From the NCBI GenBank assembly GCA_902475535.1, contig CABRZR010000005.1:1-64000 (forward strand): a stretch of DNA of 64,000 bases, given 5' to 3'. Position 1 is the first letter of the stretch. Each line of letters opens with the position of its first letter. The position numbers were made by a program, and so were the translations under genes. Positions 1-7,326 of this stretch are shown in pieces. A model generated the notes under the pieces. The model ran no database searches, had not been told where the DNA came from, and saw only the letters and a program-made list of their open reading frames with translations. Source of the stretch: QAMH01 sp900556425 (GTDB lineage: Bacteria > Actinomycetota > Coriobacteriia > Coriobacteriales > QAMH01).

Positions 1-338
1 CTCGAGCCGTAGCGCGTGTCCTCGCTACGCACCACGCGAAACACGCTTTGCAATGCGGCATCGGAGAGCTTGATGTTGATGAAACCGGGGCCGGCGATTT
101 CGACGGAGGCGACTTCGGGTGCGTCGGCAATATGCGCGACGATAATTTGCGCGATGTCACGGGGATTCATGTGCGCTTGTTTGGCGCATCGCATGGCAAT
201 GGAACTCGCCCAATCGCCATGCGCAAGGTCACGAGGACGCTCGACCTGTGCCGATGGCAGGTCATCGAGGGGAAGCTCGCCAGATTCGATAGCGGATTTG
301 ATGGCTGATGTGATGATGTCTTCTACTAACGTACGCAC
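1..338 (-). CDS. argS: Arginyl-tRNA synthetase, N-terminal part (cut by window start)
   Basis: Charges tRNA-Arg with arginine in the cytoplasm. I translated the minus strand from a GTG at 338 (AAAGGA about ten bases upstream). It opens MRTLVEDIITSAI and contains VERPRDLAHGDWAS and VEIAGPGFINIKL, which are the conserved parts of the ArgS N-terminal Add1 (tRNA D-loop recognition) domain. Only about 112 residues are present; the catalytic Rossmann domain lies beyond the window. It is the last gene of the minus-strand housekeeping run that starts at uppP, 94 bp downstream of the mscS-type gene. The identification rests on the Add1 motifs alone but they are distinctive. Confidence 0.85.
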   Translation of the reverse strand, partial: MRTLVEDIITSAIKSAIESGELPLDDLPSAQVERPRDLAHGDWASSIAMRCAKQAHMNPRDIAQIIVAHIADAPEVASVEIAGPGFINIKLSDAALQSVFRVVRSEDTRYGS

Positions 339-432
339 GGATGCTCGGTTCCTTTCAGGCTAATTGCATACGAAGCAACTATTCTAGCCGAACACGGGCG
401 CGTTATACGCGAGAAGTACAAGGTAGCTTGGG

Positions 433-1227
433 TTATTCGGTATAGGTCGCGAGTACGTTGCTTGACTTGAGATACGCAAGGACAGCAGACATGACACATT
501 CCCTGATGTCGATCGTCTCATACGTATACTCGGTATAGACCTCGAGCGTCGCGCTGATGGCATTGAGCGATGCGCTGTCGAGGGAAAGCTCCGGCTTCAT
601 GTCCTCATAGAGGTACCCGGCCTTCTTGAGCGCATCATATGCAAGCTGGGGCAACTTCTCCCCTATCGCTTCCAGATCCGCCATGCTCGAGAACTCGAAT
701 GTCAGGTCGGTCGTCTGGAAGGGCGGCAGGACGGTCACCGCATTCGAGTTGAAGACCGCGTTGGGAATGATGTAGCTATTGCCGTCAGCGTCTTCCATCT
801 TCACGACACGCCAGGTGATGTCGTCGATTTTGCCCGTAATGTCTCTGATAGAAATCCAATCCCCCATCTTGAAGTCACGCGACAAGGAAACCTGCAAGCC
901 GCCGATGAGGTTGGATATCGTGTTCTGCAAGCCGAGGGAGAGCGCGATACCGCCAACGCCCAGGGCTCCCCATAGCACCGAGGTGTTGTAGTTGAAGCAC
1001 CATTTGAGAATGCACGAGATACTTACGAACCAAATGACGACGCGTATGATATTGGCAACGATCGAGCCACCGACCACACCACCCGTCGTTTTCTTGAGCG
1101 TCCGGTACATCACCTTGACGAGAAGGTGTGCGACCAGCATCGTCCCCAGAATCGTGAAAATGGCGACGGCGGCAACGAGGACGTAGCCGCCGTGATGATA
1201 TAGATATGTGCTCTCGATGGCCTCCAC
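433..1227 (-). CDS. Small-conductance mechanosensitive channel, MscS family
   Basis: Predicted membrane channel of 264 residues that opens under membrane tension to release solutes on osmotic downshock. Three hydrophobic segments (about residues 13-38, 55-75 and 84-112) are followed by a beta domain. The third helix carries the pore-lining, Gly/Ala-rich pattern GALGVGGIALSLGLQNTI, and the MscS beta-domain signature FKMGDWISI follows. The C-terminal alpha/beta domain is short, as in minimal YnaI/YggB-type channels. The start is a GTG at 1227 with no convincing ribosome site, so the exact N-terminus is uncertain. It sits 23 bp downstream of ppaC and is probably co-transcribed. Confidence 0.85.
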   Translation of the reverse strand: MEAIESTYLYHHGGYVLVAAVAIFTILGTMLVAHLLVKVMYRTLKKTTGGVVGGSIVANIIRVVIWFVSISCILKWCFNYNTSVLWGALGVGGIALSLGLQNTISNLIGGLQVSLSRDFKMGDWISIRDITGKIDDITWRVVKMEDADGNSYIIPNAVFNSNAVTVLPPFQTTDLTFEFSSMADLEAIGEKLPQLAYDALKKAGYLYEDMKPELSLDSASLNAISATLEVYTEYTYETIDIRECVMSAVLAYLKSSNVLATYTE

Positions 1228-1250
1228 GAGCGTGCGCCGCGTTCTTCGTG

Positions 1251-2177
1251 CTATCCGGCGTAGTCTATGAGCTTGGCGGCAACTTGCTTCTTGCGGGAAA
1301 GCACGCCGGGCATCCAGACGGGGCCATCAGCGAAGGAAATCTCGAAGGCATCGGCGATGAAGTCAGTGTCACCGGCGGCAATGAAGTCGCTGCCCTCGAC
1401 GATGATGTCGGTCAGGAGCATCAGGGCCGCATCATAGCCACCCTCTTCCTGAATCTTGGCAACCTGCGCGGCGATATCGTCCGTGCGTCCACGCAGTCCC
1501 TCGAGGTCCACGGTCTCGTACTGGGCAATCCAGCACTTCTTGCCACCGAAGTTGAACTCCTTGGAGTCACGGCTGCAAATATCCTCAATCGAGACATCGT
1601 CATCGCCACCACGGGACTTGAAGATCCTCATGCCGAACTCGACGGGATCGACGCCGAGAATCTGCGCGAGCTTCTCGACGTGCTTCGCATCGACCTCGGT
1701 TGCCGTGGGTGACTTGAGGATGACCGTGTCCGTGAGAATGGCCGAGAGCAGGCATGCGGCAATCTGCTTGTCAGGCGCGATGCCGAAGTACTCATAGAGC
1801 TTCGTGATAATCGAGGTGGTTGAACCCCAGGGCAGGTTGATGAAGGTGATGGGTGCCGACGTGGAGACATCGGCAATGCGATGGTGATCGATGATCTCGG
1901 CGACCTCGGCATCCTCGATGCCATCGACGGCCTGGCCCATCTCGTTATGATCGACGAGCACAAGCACGTCTCCCTCGCCGACCTGCTCTATGAGTGCAGG
2001 CGCCTCGATGCCGTACTCCTCGAAAATCATCGCGCTCTCGGCAGGCAGCTCGCCCAGACGCACGGGAATGTACTCGTTATCGGCATCGGTCATGTTCTTG
2101 AGGTTGGCGTAGGTGTACGCCGCCATGATCGAGTCGTTATCGGGATTCTTGTGTCCAACTACGTAGATCTGTGCCAT
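1251..2177 (-). CDS. ppaC: Manganese-dependent inorganic pyrophosphatase (family II, DHH)
   Basis: Hydrolyses pyrophosphate to two phosphates in the cytoplasm, pulling biosynthetic reactions forward. The 308-residue length is typical for family II. Metal-ligand motifs are visible in order: GHKNPDNDS at residues 8-16, VDHNE near residue 75, and the DHH motif (IIDHHRIAD) near residue 97; the C-terminal DHHA2 domain ends with the substrate-binding SRKKQ. ATG at 2177 is preceded by GGAGAGG. It follows pcrA by about 40 bp on the same strand. There are no CBS domains, so this is the unregulated short form. Confidence 0.95.
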   Translation of the reverse strand: MAQIYVVGHKNPDNDSIMAAYTYANLKNMTDADNEYIPVRLGELPAESAMIFEEYGIEAPALIEQVGEGDVLVLVDHNEMGQAVDGIEDAEVAEIIDHHRIADVSTSAPITFINLPWGSTTSIITKLYEYFGIAPDKQIAACLLSAILTDTVILKSPTATEVDAKHVEKLAQILGVDPVEFGMRIFKSRGGDDDVSIEDICSRDSKEFNFGGKKCWIAQYETVDLEGLRGRTDDIAAQVAKIQEEGGYDAALMLLTDIIVEGSDFIAAGDTDFIADAFEISFADGPVWMPGVLSRKKQVAAKLIDYAG

Positions 2178-2217
2178 GAGAACCTCTCCTCGAAATCGAA
2201 ATATCGCGATTATACCT

Positions 2218-4530
2218 TTATCCGAGCTTCACGATGGGGGCATATCCCTTGAGAAGCGTCTTTGTCTTGCCGCTCTTCTTGAAGTAGACCGAAATCTTGT
2301 CCCCCTCGATGCCAACGACGACACCCGGTCCGAAGGTCTTGTGTTCGACGTGATCCCCCTCGGCGAACTCAGCCGATGAGACGGCAGCTGACTTCTTGCC
2401 CGCATCGTCAGCACCTGCATCGTGTGCGGCGGCATAGCCGCCGCTGCCGTAGACGCGACCACCGTACATCTCCTCCCCTTGACCGCTTCCGGATATGCCG
2501 CGTCGGTCACCGCGCTTCTCCCAGCCCGTACCCGAATAGCCAAGCGATCCGACGCCTTCGGAGGCGAGGAGCTCGGCGGGCATCTCGGATATGAAGCGGC
2601 TTCGCGCATTGGCCTGTAGGTCGTTGAAGATGCGCCTACGTGCCGCACACGTGAGGAAGAGCCGCTTGCGAGCGCGCGTGATGGCAACGTAGGCCAGACG
2701 ACGTTCCTCCTCCACGCCGTTTTCGAGCATGGAAGCCGTATGCGGGAAGATGGACTCCTCCATGCCAGCGACGAAGACGTTGTCAAACTCGAGGCCCTTG
2801 GCGGAATGCACCGTCATGAAGGTGACGGCGTCGTTTTCCTCGCTTCCCAGGGAATCGAGGTCGGTGCGCAAGCTTAGCCATTCCGTGAAGTCGCCAAGCG
2901 TGGGCGCATGGAATGCGAGCTCGTCGTTGTCCCCATCGGGCATTTCGAGGATATCCGGATCGAAGACAACCTCATGATCATCGGCATATTCGCGCACGAC
3001 GCCGAGAAACTCGCGTATGTTCTCGATACGGCCACGCGCCTCATCGGTGTTCTGCGCCTCAAGCGCCTCTATGAGTCCGGTCTTCTCGACGATCATGTCA
3101 ACGACGGCGTAGAGATCCCCCTCGTAGGAGCTTGCCTCGTCAATGAGGGCAACGAAACTCTCGAGCGCACGACGTGTGGCAGCTCGACAGGCCGGATCGA
3201 GCATTTCCTCACGCACGGCTTCGAGAAAGGGAATATCGCGTTGCAGTGCGGTGAGCGAAATGCGTTCGATCGTCGTCTTGCCGATGCCACGACGTGGCGT
3301 GTTGATGATACGCATGCAACTCACGTCATCAGCTGGATTGAGTATGAGCTTGAGGTACGCCGTGACGTCCCTGATTTCCGCACGGTCGAAGAATCGCGTG
3401 CCACCGACGATGCGATAGGGCACGCCCGCGCGCAGAAACATGTCCTCGAGTATGCGCGACTGCGCATTCGTGCGATAGAAGACCGCGACATCGTTATAAC
3501 GACTCCCCTTCGCATGGAGGTCATCTGCCATGGCAGCAATCCAGCGACCCTCATCGCGCTCATCTGCCGCGAGAAAGACGGCGACTTTCTCGCCCTGCTC
3601 GCCACGCGTGAAGAGCTCCTTGCTCTTGCGCGATTGGTTGTGCGCGATGACTGCATTGGCGCATTGCAGGATCGTGGAAGTGGAACGATAGTTCTCCTCG
3701 AGCTTGATGGTTTTGGTATCGGGCCAATCGCGCTCGAAATCGAGGATATTGCGGATGTCGGCACCACGCCACGAGTAGATCGACTGGTCATCGTCGCCGA
3801 CGACCATGAGATTGCCATGTCCGGAAGCGAGCAGCTTCGTTATCTCGTACTGGGCCTTGTTCGTGTCCTGATACTCATCGACAAGTATGTAGTGGAAACG
3901 CTGGCCGTACTCCTGGCATATGTCGGGATGCTCGGACAGCAGCGTGTACACATTGACGAGCAAATCATCGAAATCCATCGCATTGGCACGTTTGAGACGT
4001 TGCTGGTACGCTTTGAATATCTCGGCAAACGCCTTGTCGAATTGGTCGTTGGCACGCGGCTTGTAATCTGCGGGGTTCACGAGCTCGTTTTTGCAGGCGG
4101 ATATGCGTGCCCGCATCGCGTTTTCGGAGAAGCTGCGTCCCGTATAGCCGTAGTCGGCCATGATGTCCTTGATAAGCCGTTTGGAATCATCGGTATCGTA
4201 AATGGTAAAGTCGTCACTATAGCCAAGAACCGTGGCATGGGAGCGCAGTATGCGCACGCACATGCTGTGGAAGGTGTAGATCCACATGCCGCGCAAACGG
4301 CCGGGAACGAGCGTCGAGAGCCTGTCGCGCATCTCGCGGGCCGCCTTGTTGGTGAAGGTGACGGCAAGGATGTTCCAGGGCGCAACACCGCAATCCTCGA
4401 CCAGATGCGCGATGCGATAGGTGAGCACGCGCGTCTTGCCGCTTCCCGCGCCCGCCAAAACGAGAAGCGGCCCCTCACATGTAAGGACCGCCTCCCTCTG
4501 CGCGTCGTTGAGCGAAGATAGATCGAGCAC
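2218..4530 (-). CDS. pcrA: ATP-dependent DNA helicase PcrA/UvrD
   Basis: Superfamily 1 3'-5' helicase for repair, replication-fork clearance and transcription-coupled repair. About 770 residues from a GTG at 4530 that overlaps the aroF stop by one base (TAGTG), giving a start MLDLSSLNDAQREAV that matches the family; the open frame continues upstream to 4899 but that part is antisense/shadow sequence of aroF. Motifs: Walker A GAGSGKT, DEYQDTN (motif II), GDDDQSIYSWRGA (III), TVHSAKGLEF (V) and AITRARKRL (VI). A Tyr/Gly/Ser-rich linker leads to a C-terminal Tudor-like tail (HKTFGPGVVVGI) as in Gram-positive PcrA, where it contacts RNA polymerase. Confidence 0.95.
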   Translation of the reverse strand: MLDLSSLNDAQREAVLTCEGPLLVLAGAGSGKTRVLTYRIAHLVEDCGVAPWNILAVTFTNKAAREMRDRLSTLVPGRLRGMWIYTFHSMCVRILRSHATVLGYSDDFTIYDTDDSKRLIKDIMADYGYTGRSFSENAMRARISACKNELVNPADYKPRANDQFDKAFAEIFKAYQQRLKRANAMDFDDLLVNVYTLLSEHPDICQEYGQRFHYILVDEYQDTNKAQYEITKLLASGHGNLMVVGDDDQSIYSWRGADIRNILDFERDWPDTKTIKLEENYRSTSTILQCANAVIAHNQSRKSKELFTRGEQGEKVAVFLAADERDEGRWIAAMADDLHAKGSRYNDVAVFYRTNAQSRILEDMFLRAGVPYRIVGGTRFFDRAEIRDVTAYLKLILNPADDVSCMRIINTPRRGIGKTTIERISLTALQRDIPFLEAVREEMLDPACRAATRRALESFVALIDEASSYEGDLYAVVDMIVEKTGLIEALEAQNTDEARGRIENIREFLGVVREYADDHEVVFDPDILEMPDGDNDELAFHAPTLGDFTEWLSLRTDLDSLGSEENDAVTFMTVHSAKGLEFDNVFVAGMEESIFPHTASMLENGVEEERRLAYVAITRARKRLFLTCAARRRIFNDLQANARSRFISEMPAELLASEGVGSLGYSGTGWEKRGDRRGISGSGQGEEMYGGRVYGSGGYAAAHDAGADDAGKKSAAVSSAEFAEGDHVEHKTFGPGVVVGIEGDKISVYFKKSGKTKTLLKGYAPIVKLG

Positions 4531-5315
4531 TAGACGACCTTCTTGCCAACAGCAGCCGCGATTTGCTTGAGCTCGTCCAGAAGCTCGGCAAACTGCGGAA
4601 GCGTGAGCTGCTGGGACGCGTCGGACTTCGCGACCTTTGGGTCGGGATGCACTTCGATCATGAGTGCGTCGGCGCCGGCTGCGATGGCGGCCTTGGCAAG
4701 ATCGCCGACGAGAGCCGTCTGACCGGCGGGATGGCTCACATCGACGCAAATGGGATACATCGAACGCTGGTGCACGACGGGGACGGCCGCGATATCGAGC
4801 GTGAATCGCGTCGCGTTCTCGAAGGTGCGGATACCGCGCTCGCAGAGCATGACGTTGGGATTGCCGTATTGCGTGATGTACTCGACGGCGGAGAGCCACT
4901 CGTCGATGGTGGCGGCCATGCCGCGCTTGAAGAGCACGGGTTGATGCGAATCTTCGGTTGCCTTGCCGATGACCTTGAGAAGCTCGAAATTGGCCATGTT
5001 ACGCGTGCCGATCTGGATGCCATCGACATGCTCGAGCACTTCGACGACGTGCGTGGTGTCGACGACTTCGGTGATGGTCTTGAGACCGTAGGTCTTGCCA
5101 GCCTCTTCCATGATCTTGACGCCTTCGATGCCGAGACCTTGGAAGGAATACGGGCTCGTGCGTGGCTTGAAGGCACCGCCGCGAATCCAGGAAAGACCCA
5201 GCTCGCTCAGACCCCGAGCGACCGTATCGAATTGCTCGGCGCTCTCAACCGAGCACGGGCCGGCGAAGATGACGACCTCATCGGATGTGCGATTGGGAAC
5301 GTAGGTCTTGCTCAT
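4530..5315 (-). CDS. aroF: 3-deoxy-7-phosphoheptulonate synthase (DAHP synthase, type I beta)
   Basis: First step of the shikimate pathway: phosphoenolpyruvate plus erythrose 4-phosphate gives DAHP. The 261-residue protein has the family signatures VIFAGPCSVES (residues about 14-24), RGGAFKPRTSPYSFQGLG, IQIGTRNMANFELL, LFKRGMAATIDEW and the metal-binding DVSHPAGQ and EVHPDP. It lacks the N-terminal ferredoxin-like or chorismate-mutase regulatory domain present in some relatives, so feedback regulation may come from the separate chorismate mutase encoded just upstream. Its start codon overlaps the aroQ stop by four bases (ATGA), and pcrA starts on its own stop, implying translational coupling. 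Confidence 0.95.
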   Translation of the reverse strand: MSKTYVPNRTSDEVVIFAGPCSVESAEQFDTVARGLSELGLSWIRGGAFKPRTSPYSFQGLGIEGVKIMEEAGKTYGLKTITEVVDTTHVVEVLEHVDGIQIGTRNMANFELLKVIGKATEDSHQPVLFKRGMAATIDEWLSAVEYITQYGNPNVMLCERGIRTFENATRFTLDIAAVPVVHQRSMYPICVDVSHPAGQTALVGDLAKAAIAAGADALMIEVHPDPKVAKSDASQQLTLPQFAELLDELKQIAAAVGKKVV

Positions 5316-5590
5316 GCGCGAATCTCCTTCATTACCCTGAGAATGGTCGCGTAGATTTCGCGAATGTCATTGCTGTACATGGGGCCGTCATTAAGCGCTT
5401 CGAGGCGCGTGAAGATCTCCTCTTCGCGCTTTGGGTCATAGAGGCCCATCTGTGCCTGCGGCTTGAGCATGCGGATGGCGAGCGACTCGGTCGCACGCTT
5501 GTTGAGAAGCGCGACGATCTGCTCGTCGAGCGAGTCGATGACGGCGCGATGCTTCCCGATCTCGATCTCTGCGTTCTGGTCTTCTGTCAT
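5312..5590 (-). CDS. aroQ: Chorismate mutase, AroQ class
   Basis: Converts chorismate to prephenate, the branch to phenylalanine and tyrosine. The 92-residue all-helical protein has the AroQ pattern: IDSLDEQIVALLNKRATES on helix 1, then a lysine and arginine (YDPKREEEIF) on helix 2 and a final helix. Length fits a monofunctional enzyme. It is cotranslated with aroF (ATGA overlap). Given the B. subtilis precedent of AroQ and DAHP synthase acting together, a non-covalent regulatory complex with the aroF product is plausible but inferred. Confidence 0.9.
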   Translation of the reverse strand: MTEDQNAEIEIGKHRAVIDSLDEQIVALLNKRATESLAIRMLKPQAQMGLYDPKREEEIFTRLEALNDGPMYSNDIREIYATILRVMKEIRA

Positions 5591-5629
5591 GCCTCTTCCC
5601 TTCCGATCCGGATAATCGTCATTGCGATG

Positions 5630-6229
5630 CTATTTCTTGCGGCGAGCCGCGGAGCTTTCGCTGACGGACTTACGTCGCCCCTTGGCACGATTCATACCGG
5701 GGTAATCTCGAATGAGGTCGTGCAGGAACTGATTGTAAACCCAAGCTGAGACAACGCCAGCGAGAACACCGACAAGAGCGCCGACAAGGATGTCGAGGGG
5801 CCACTCGACGCCCAGGTAAATGCGAGACAATGCGATGAAAACGGCTCCGACGAAGGCCCAGGTTCCCCAGCGCCGCCCGGCAAGCATTGCAATGACCGTT
5901 GCCGCCGCAAAGGACGTCGCCGCGTGAAAACTTGGGAACGAATAGCCCGTACGGCTCACGCCCATGACGGCGCTTACACCAATACCGGCATCGTAGGGGC
6001 GAACGTGCGCAAAGATGGGCTGCAAGATGAAACCGACGATGATGCCCGTGAAGACGACGGTGAAAAGCAGGGTGACACCGACGTCATTTCTTCCGAGAAA
6101 AACGATGAGGAGAATGCCGAGCACAATCCAAATGAACCCGTAGTTACCGAGCGCCGACACGAGCGCGGCAAGCTGCGTGAGAACGGGAAAGCGCAGCGAC
6201 TGAAGAGCAAGGAGTATAGTGGCTTCCAT
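5630..6229 (-). CDS. PAP2-family membrane phosphatase-like protein with altered active-site motif
   Basis: About 199 residues with five to six hydrophobic segments and a basic C-terminal tail. It aligns with PAP2/PgpB-type lipid phosphatases: HVRP (motif 1 end), SFPSFHAATSF (motif 2, normally PSGH) and SRIYLGVEWPLDIL (motif 3). In motif 3 the nucleophile histidine position holds glutamate (codon GAG, near 5806), so normal phosphatase chemistry is doubtful. The ATG at 6229 has GGGA upstream; an in-frame GTG at 6241 is the alternative. It lies eight codons or less after uppP, another undecaprenyl-phosphate enzyme, suggesting a role in cell-wall lipid carrier metabolism or a non-catalytic relative. 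Confidence 0.8.
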   Translation of the reverse strand: MEATILLALQSLRFPVLTQLAALVSALGNYGFIWIVLGILLIVFLGRNDVGVTLLFTVVFTGIIVGFILQPIFAHVRPYDAGIGVSAVMGVSRTGYSFPSFHAATSFAAATVIAMLAGRRWGTWAFVGAVFIALSRIYLGVEWPLDILVGALVGVLAGVVSAWVYNQFLHDLIRDYPGMNRAKGRRKSVSESSAARRKK

Positions 6230-6249
6230 CGTAATTCCCACTCTACTCT

Positions 6250-7149
6250 TTAGCCGACCATCAACTTGATGCCGAAGTAACCCAAGACGACGATGCCGAT
6301 GATGATGCGATACACGCCAAAAGCCGTGAAGTCATTGTTCTTGATATAACCCATGAGAAACTTGATAGAGAGCACCGAGACCACGAAAGCCGTGACGATG
6401 CCAACGACGAGCACCACAACCTCGGTCGCGGTCATGACGAGACCGGCCGTGACAAACGTCTTGAAGGCCTTGACGATACCCCAGCCAAACATGATGGGAA
6501 TGGCAAGGAAGAAGGTGAACTCGGCAGAGGCCGTGCGCGAGCATCCCGTGAGCATGCCGCCGATGATGGTTGCACCGCTACGGCTCGTGCCGGGTATGAT
6601 GGCAAGGCATTGGAAGAGACCGATCTTGATGGCGGCCGCCGGGCCGATCTCGTCAACGGTCTTGATCGGGAACATCTCGTCGGGACTCGGCTTGTCGTCG
6701 AGTTGCCCGCTGTCGTGAACGAACTGCACATAGCGACGACGGTTACGACGCTCCAAGACAATGAAGACGATGCCGTAGAGGATGAGCATCGCGGCAACGA
6801 CCCAGGCGTTATGAAGATGTTCGGTTACCCAGTCGTCGAAAAGCAGACCGACGATTGCCGCGGGTATGCAACCGATGACGACCATTCCCCACAGACGCCA
6901 GGTCTCCTTGCGCTGAACGGGAGTCTTCTTGCGCGAGAAGGGGTTGAGTTTAGTGAAGTACAGGATGATGACGGCCATGATGGCACCGATTTGGATGACG
7001 ACCAAGAACAGCTCGAGAAACGTAGACGAAACATCGAGCTTGATAAACTCGTCAACGAGAATCATATGGCCCGTCGATGAAATCGGAAGCCACTCGGTCA
7101 GTCCTTCGACAAGGCCGATGATAAACGCCTTGATTGCCTCTATGAACAT
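6250..7149 (-). CDS. uppP: Undecaprenyl-diphosphatase
   Basis: Integral membrane enzyme (BacA/UppP type) that dephosphorylates undecaprenyl diphosphate to recycle the lipid carrier of peptidoglycan synthesis; overproduction gives bacitracin resistance in other bacteria. The 299-residue protein starts MFIEAIKAFIIGLVEGLTEW and has both signature loops: EGLTEWLPISSTGHM near residue 15 and PGTSRSGATI near residue 187. There are eight predicted membrane segments, with a longer hydrophilic insertion (about residues 140-170). ATG at 7149 has GAGGG upstream. It is the first gene of the leftward operon and faces the antiporter divergently. Confidence 0.95.
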   Translation of the reverse strand: MFIEAIKAFIIGLVEGLTEWLPISSTGHMILVDEFIKLDVSSTFLELFLVVIQIGAIMAVIILYFTKLNPFSRKKTPVQRKETWRLWGMVVIGCIPAAIVGLLFDDWVTEHLHNAWVVAAMLILYGIVFIVLERRNRRRYVQFVHDSGQLDDKPSPDEMFPIKTVDEIGPAAAIKIGLFQCLAIIPGTSRSGATIIGGMLTGCSRTASAEFTFFLAIPIMFGWGIVKAFKTFVTAGLVMTATEVVVLVVGIVTAFVVSVLSIKFLMGYIKNNDFTAFGVYRIIIGIVVLGYFGIKLMVG

Positions 7150-7208
7150 TTGTTAAACCCTCGGTCGTGTTCTTATATGTGAATGCGTAATTGTAGTACA
7201 AGGACGCT

Positions 7209-7237
7209 TTGACGGGAATATGCCCGATTTTTCATAT
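7209..7237 (+). promoter_or_regulatory. Candidate sigma-70-type promoter for the antiporter gene
   Basis: TTGACG at 7209-7214 and TCATAT at 7232-7237 are 17 bases apart, in the divergent gap between uppP and the antiporter, about 85 bp upstream of the antiporter start. A short palindrome (TTGTAGTACAA, 7191-7201) lies just upstream. Pattern-based only. Confidence 0.35.
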
Positions 7238-7326
7238 CTGTGCGCATATGACAGCGCGATATGCGGTACCTTACCAATATCTTAAGATGCAGATAGGCGC
7301 CATCGCGAAAGGATTCGAAAGACCCC

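Noticed and set aside
2908..4521. Long plus-strand open frame (537 codons) opposite pcrA
   Set aside because: It is antisense to a helicase with all motifs present; long mirror frames are expected in GC-rich DNA. No recognisable domain.
4531..4899. N-terminal extension of pcrA
   Set aside because: The added residues are Arg-rich nonsense overlapping aroF; the GTG at 4530 gives the normal PcrA start and overlaps the aroF stop by one base.
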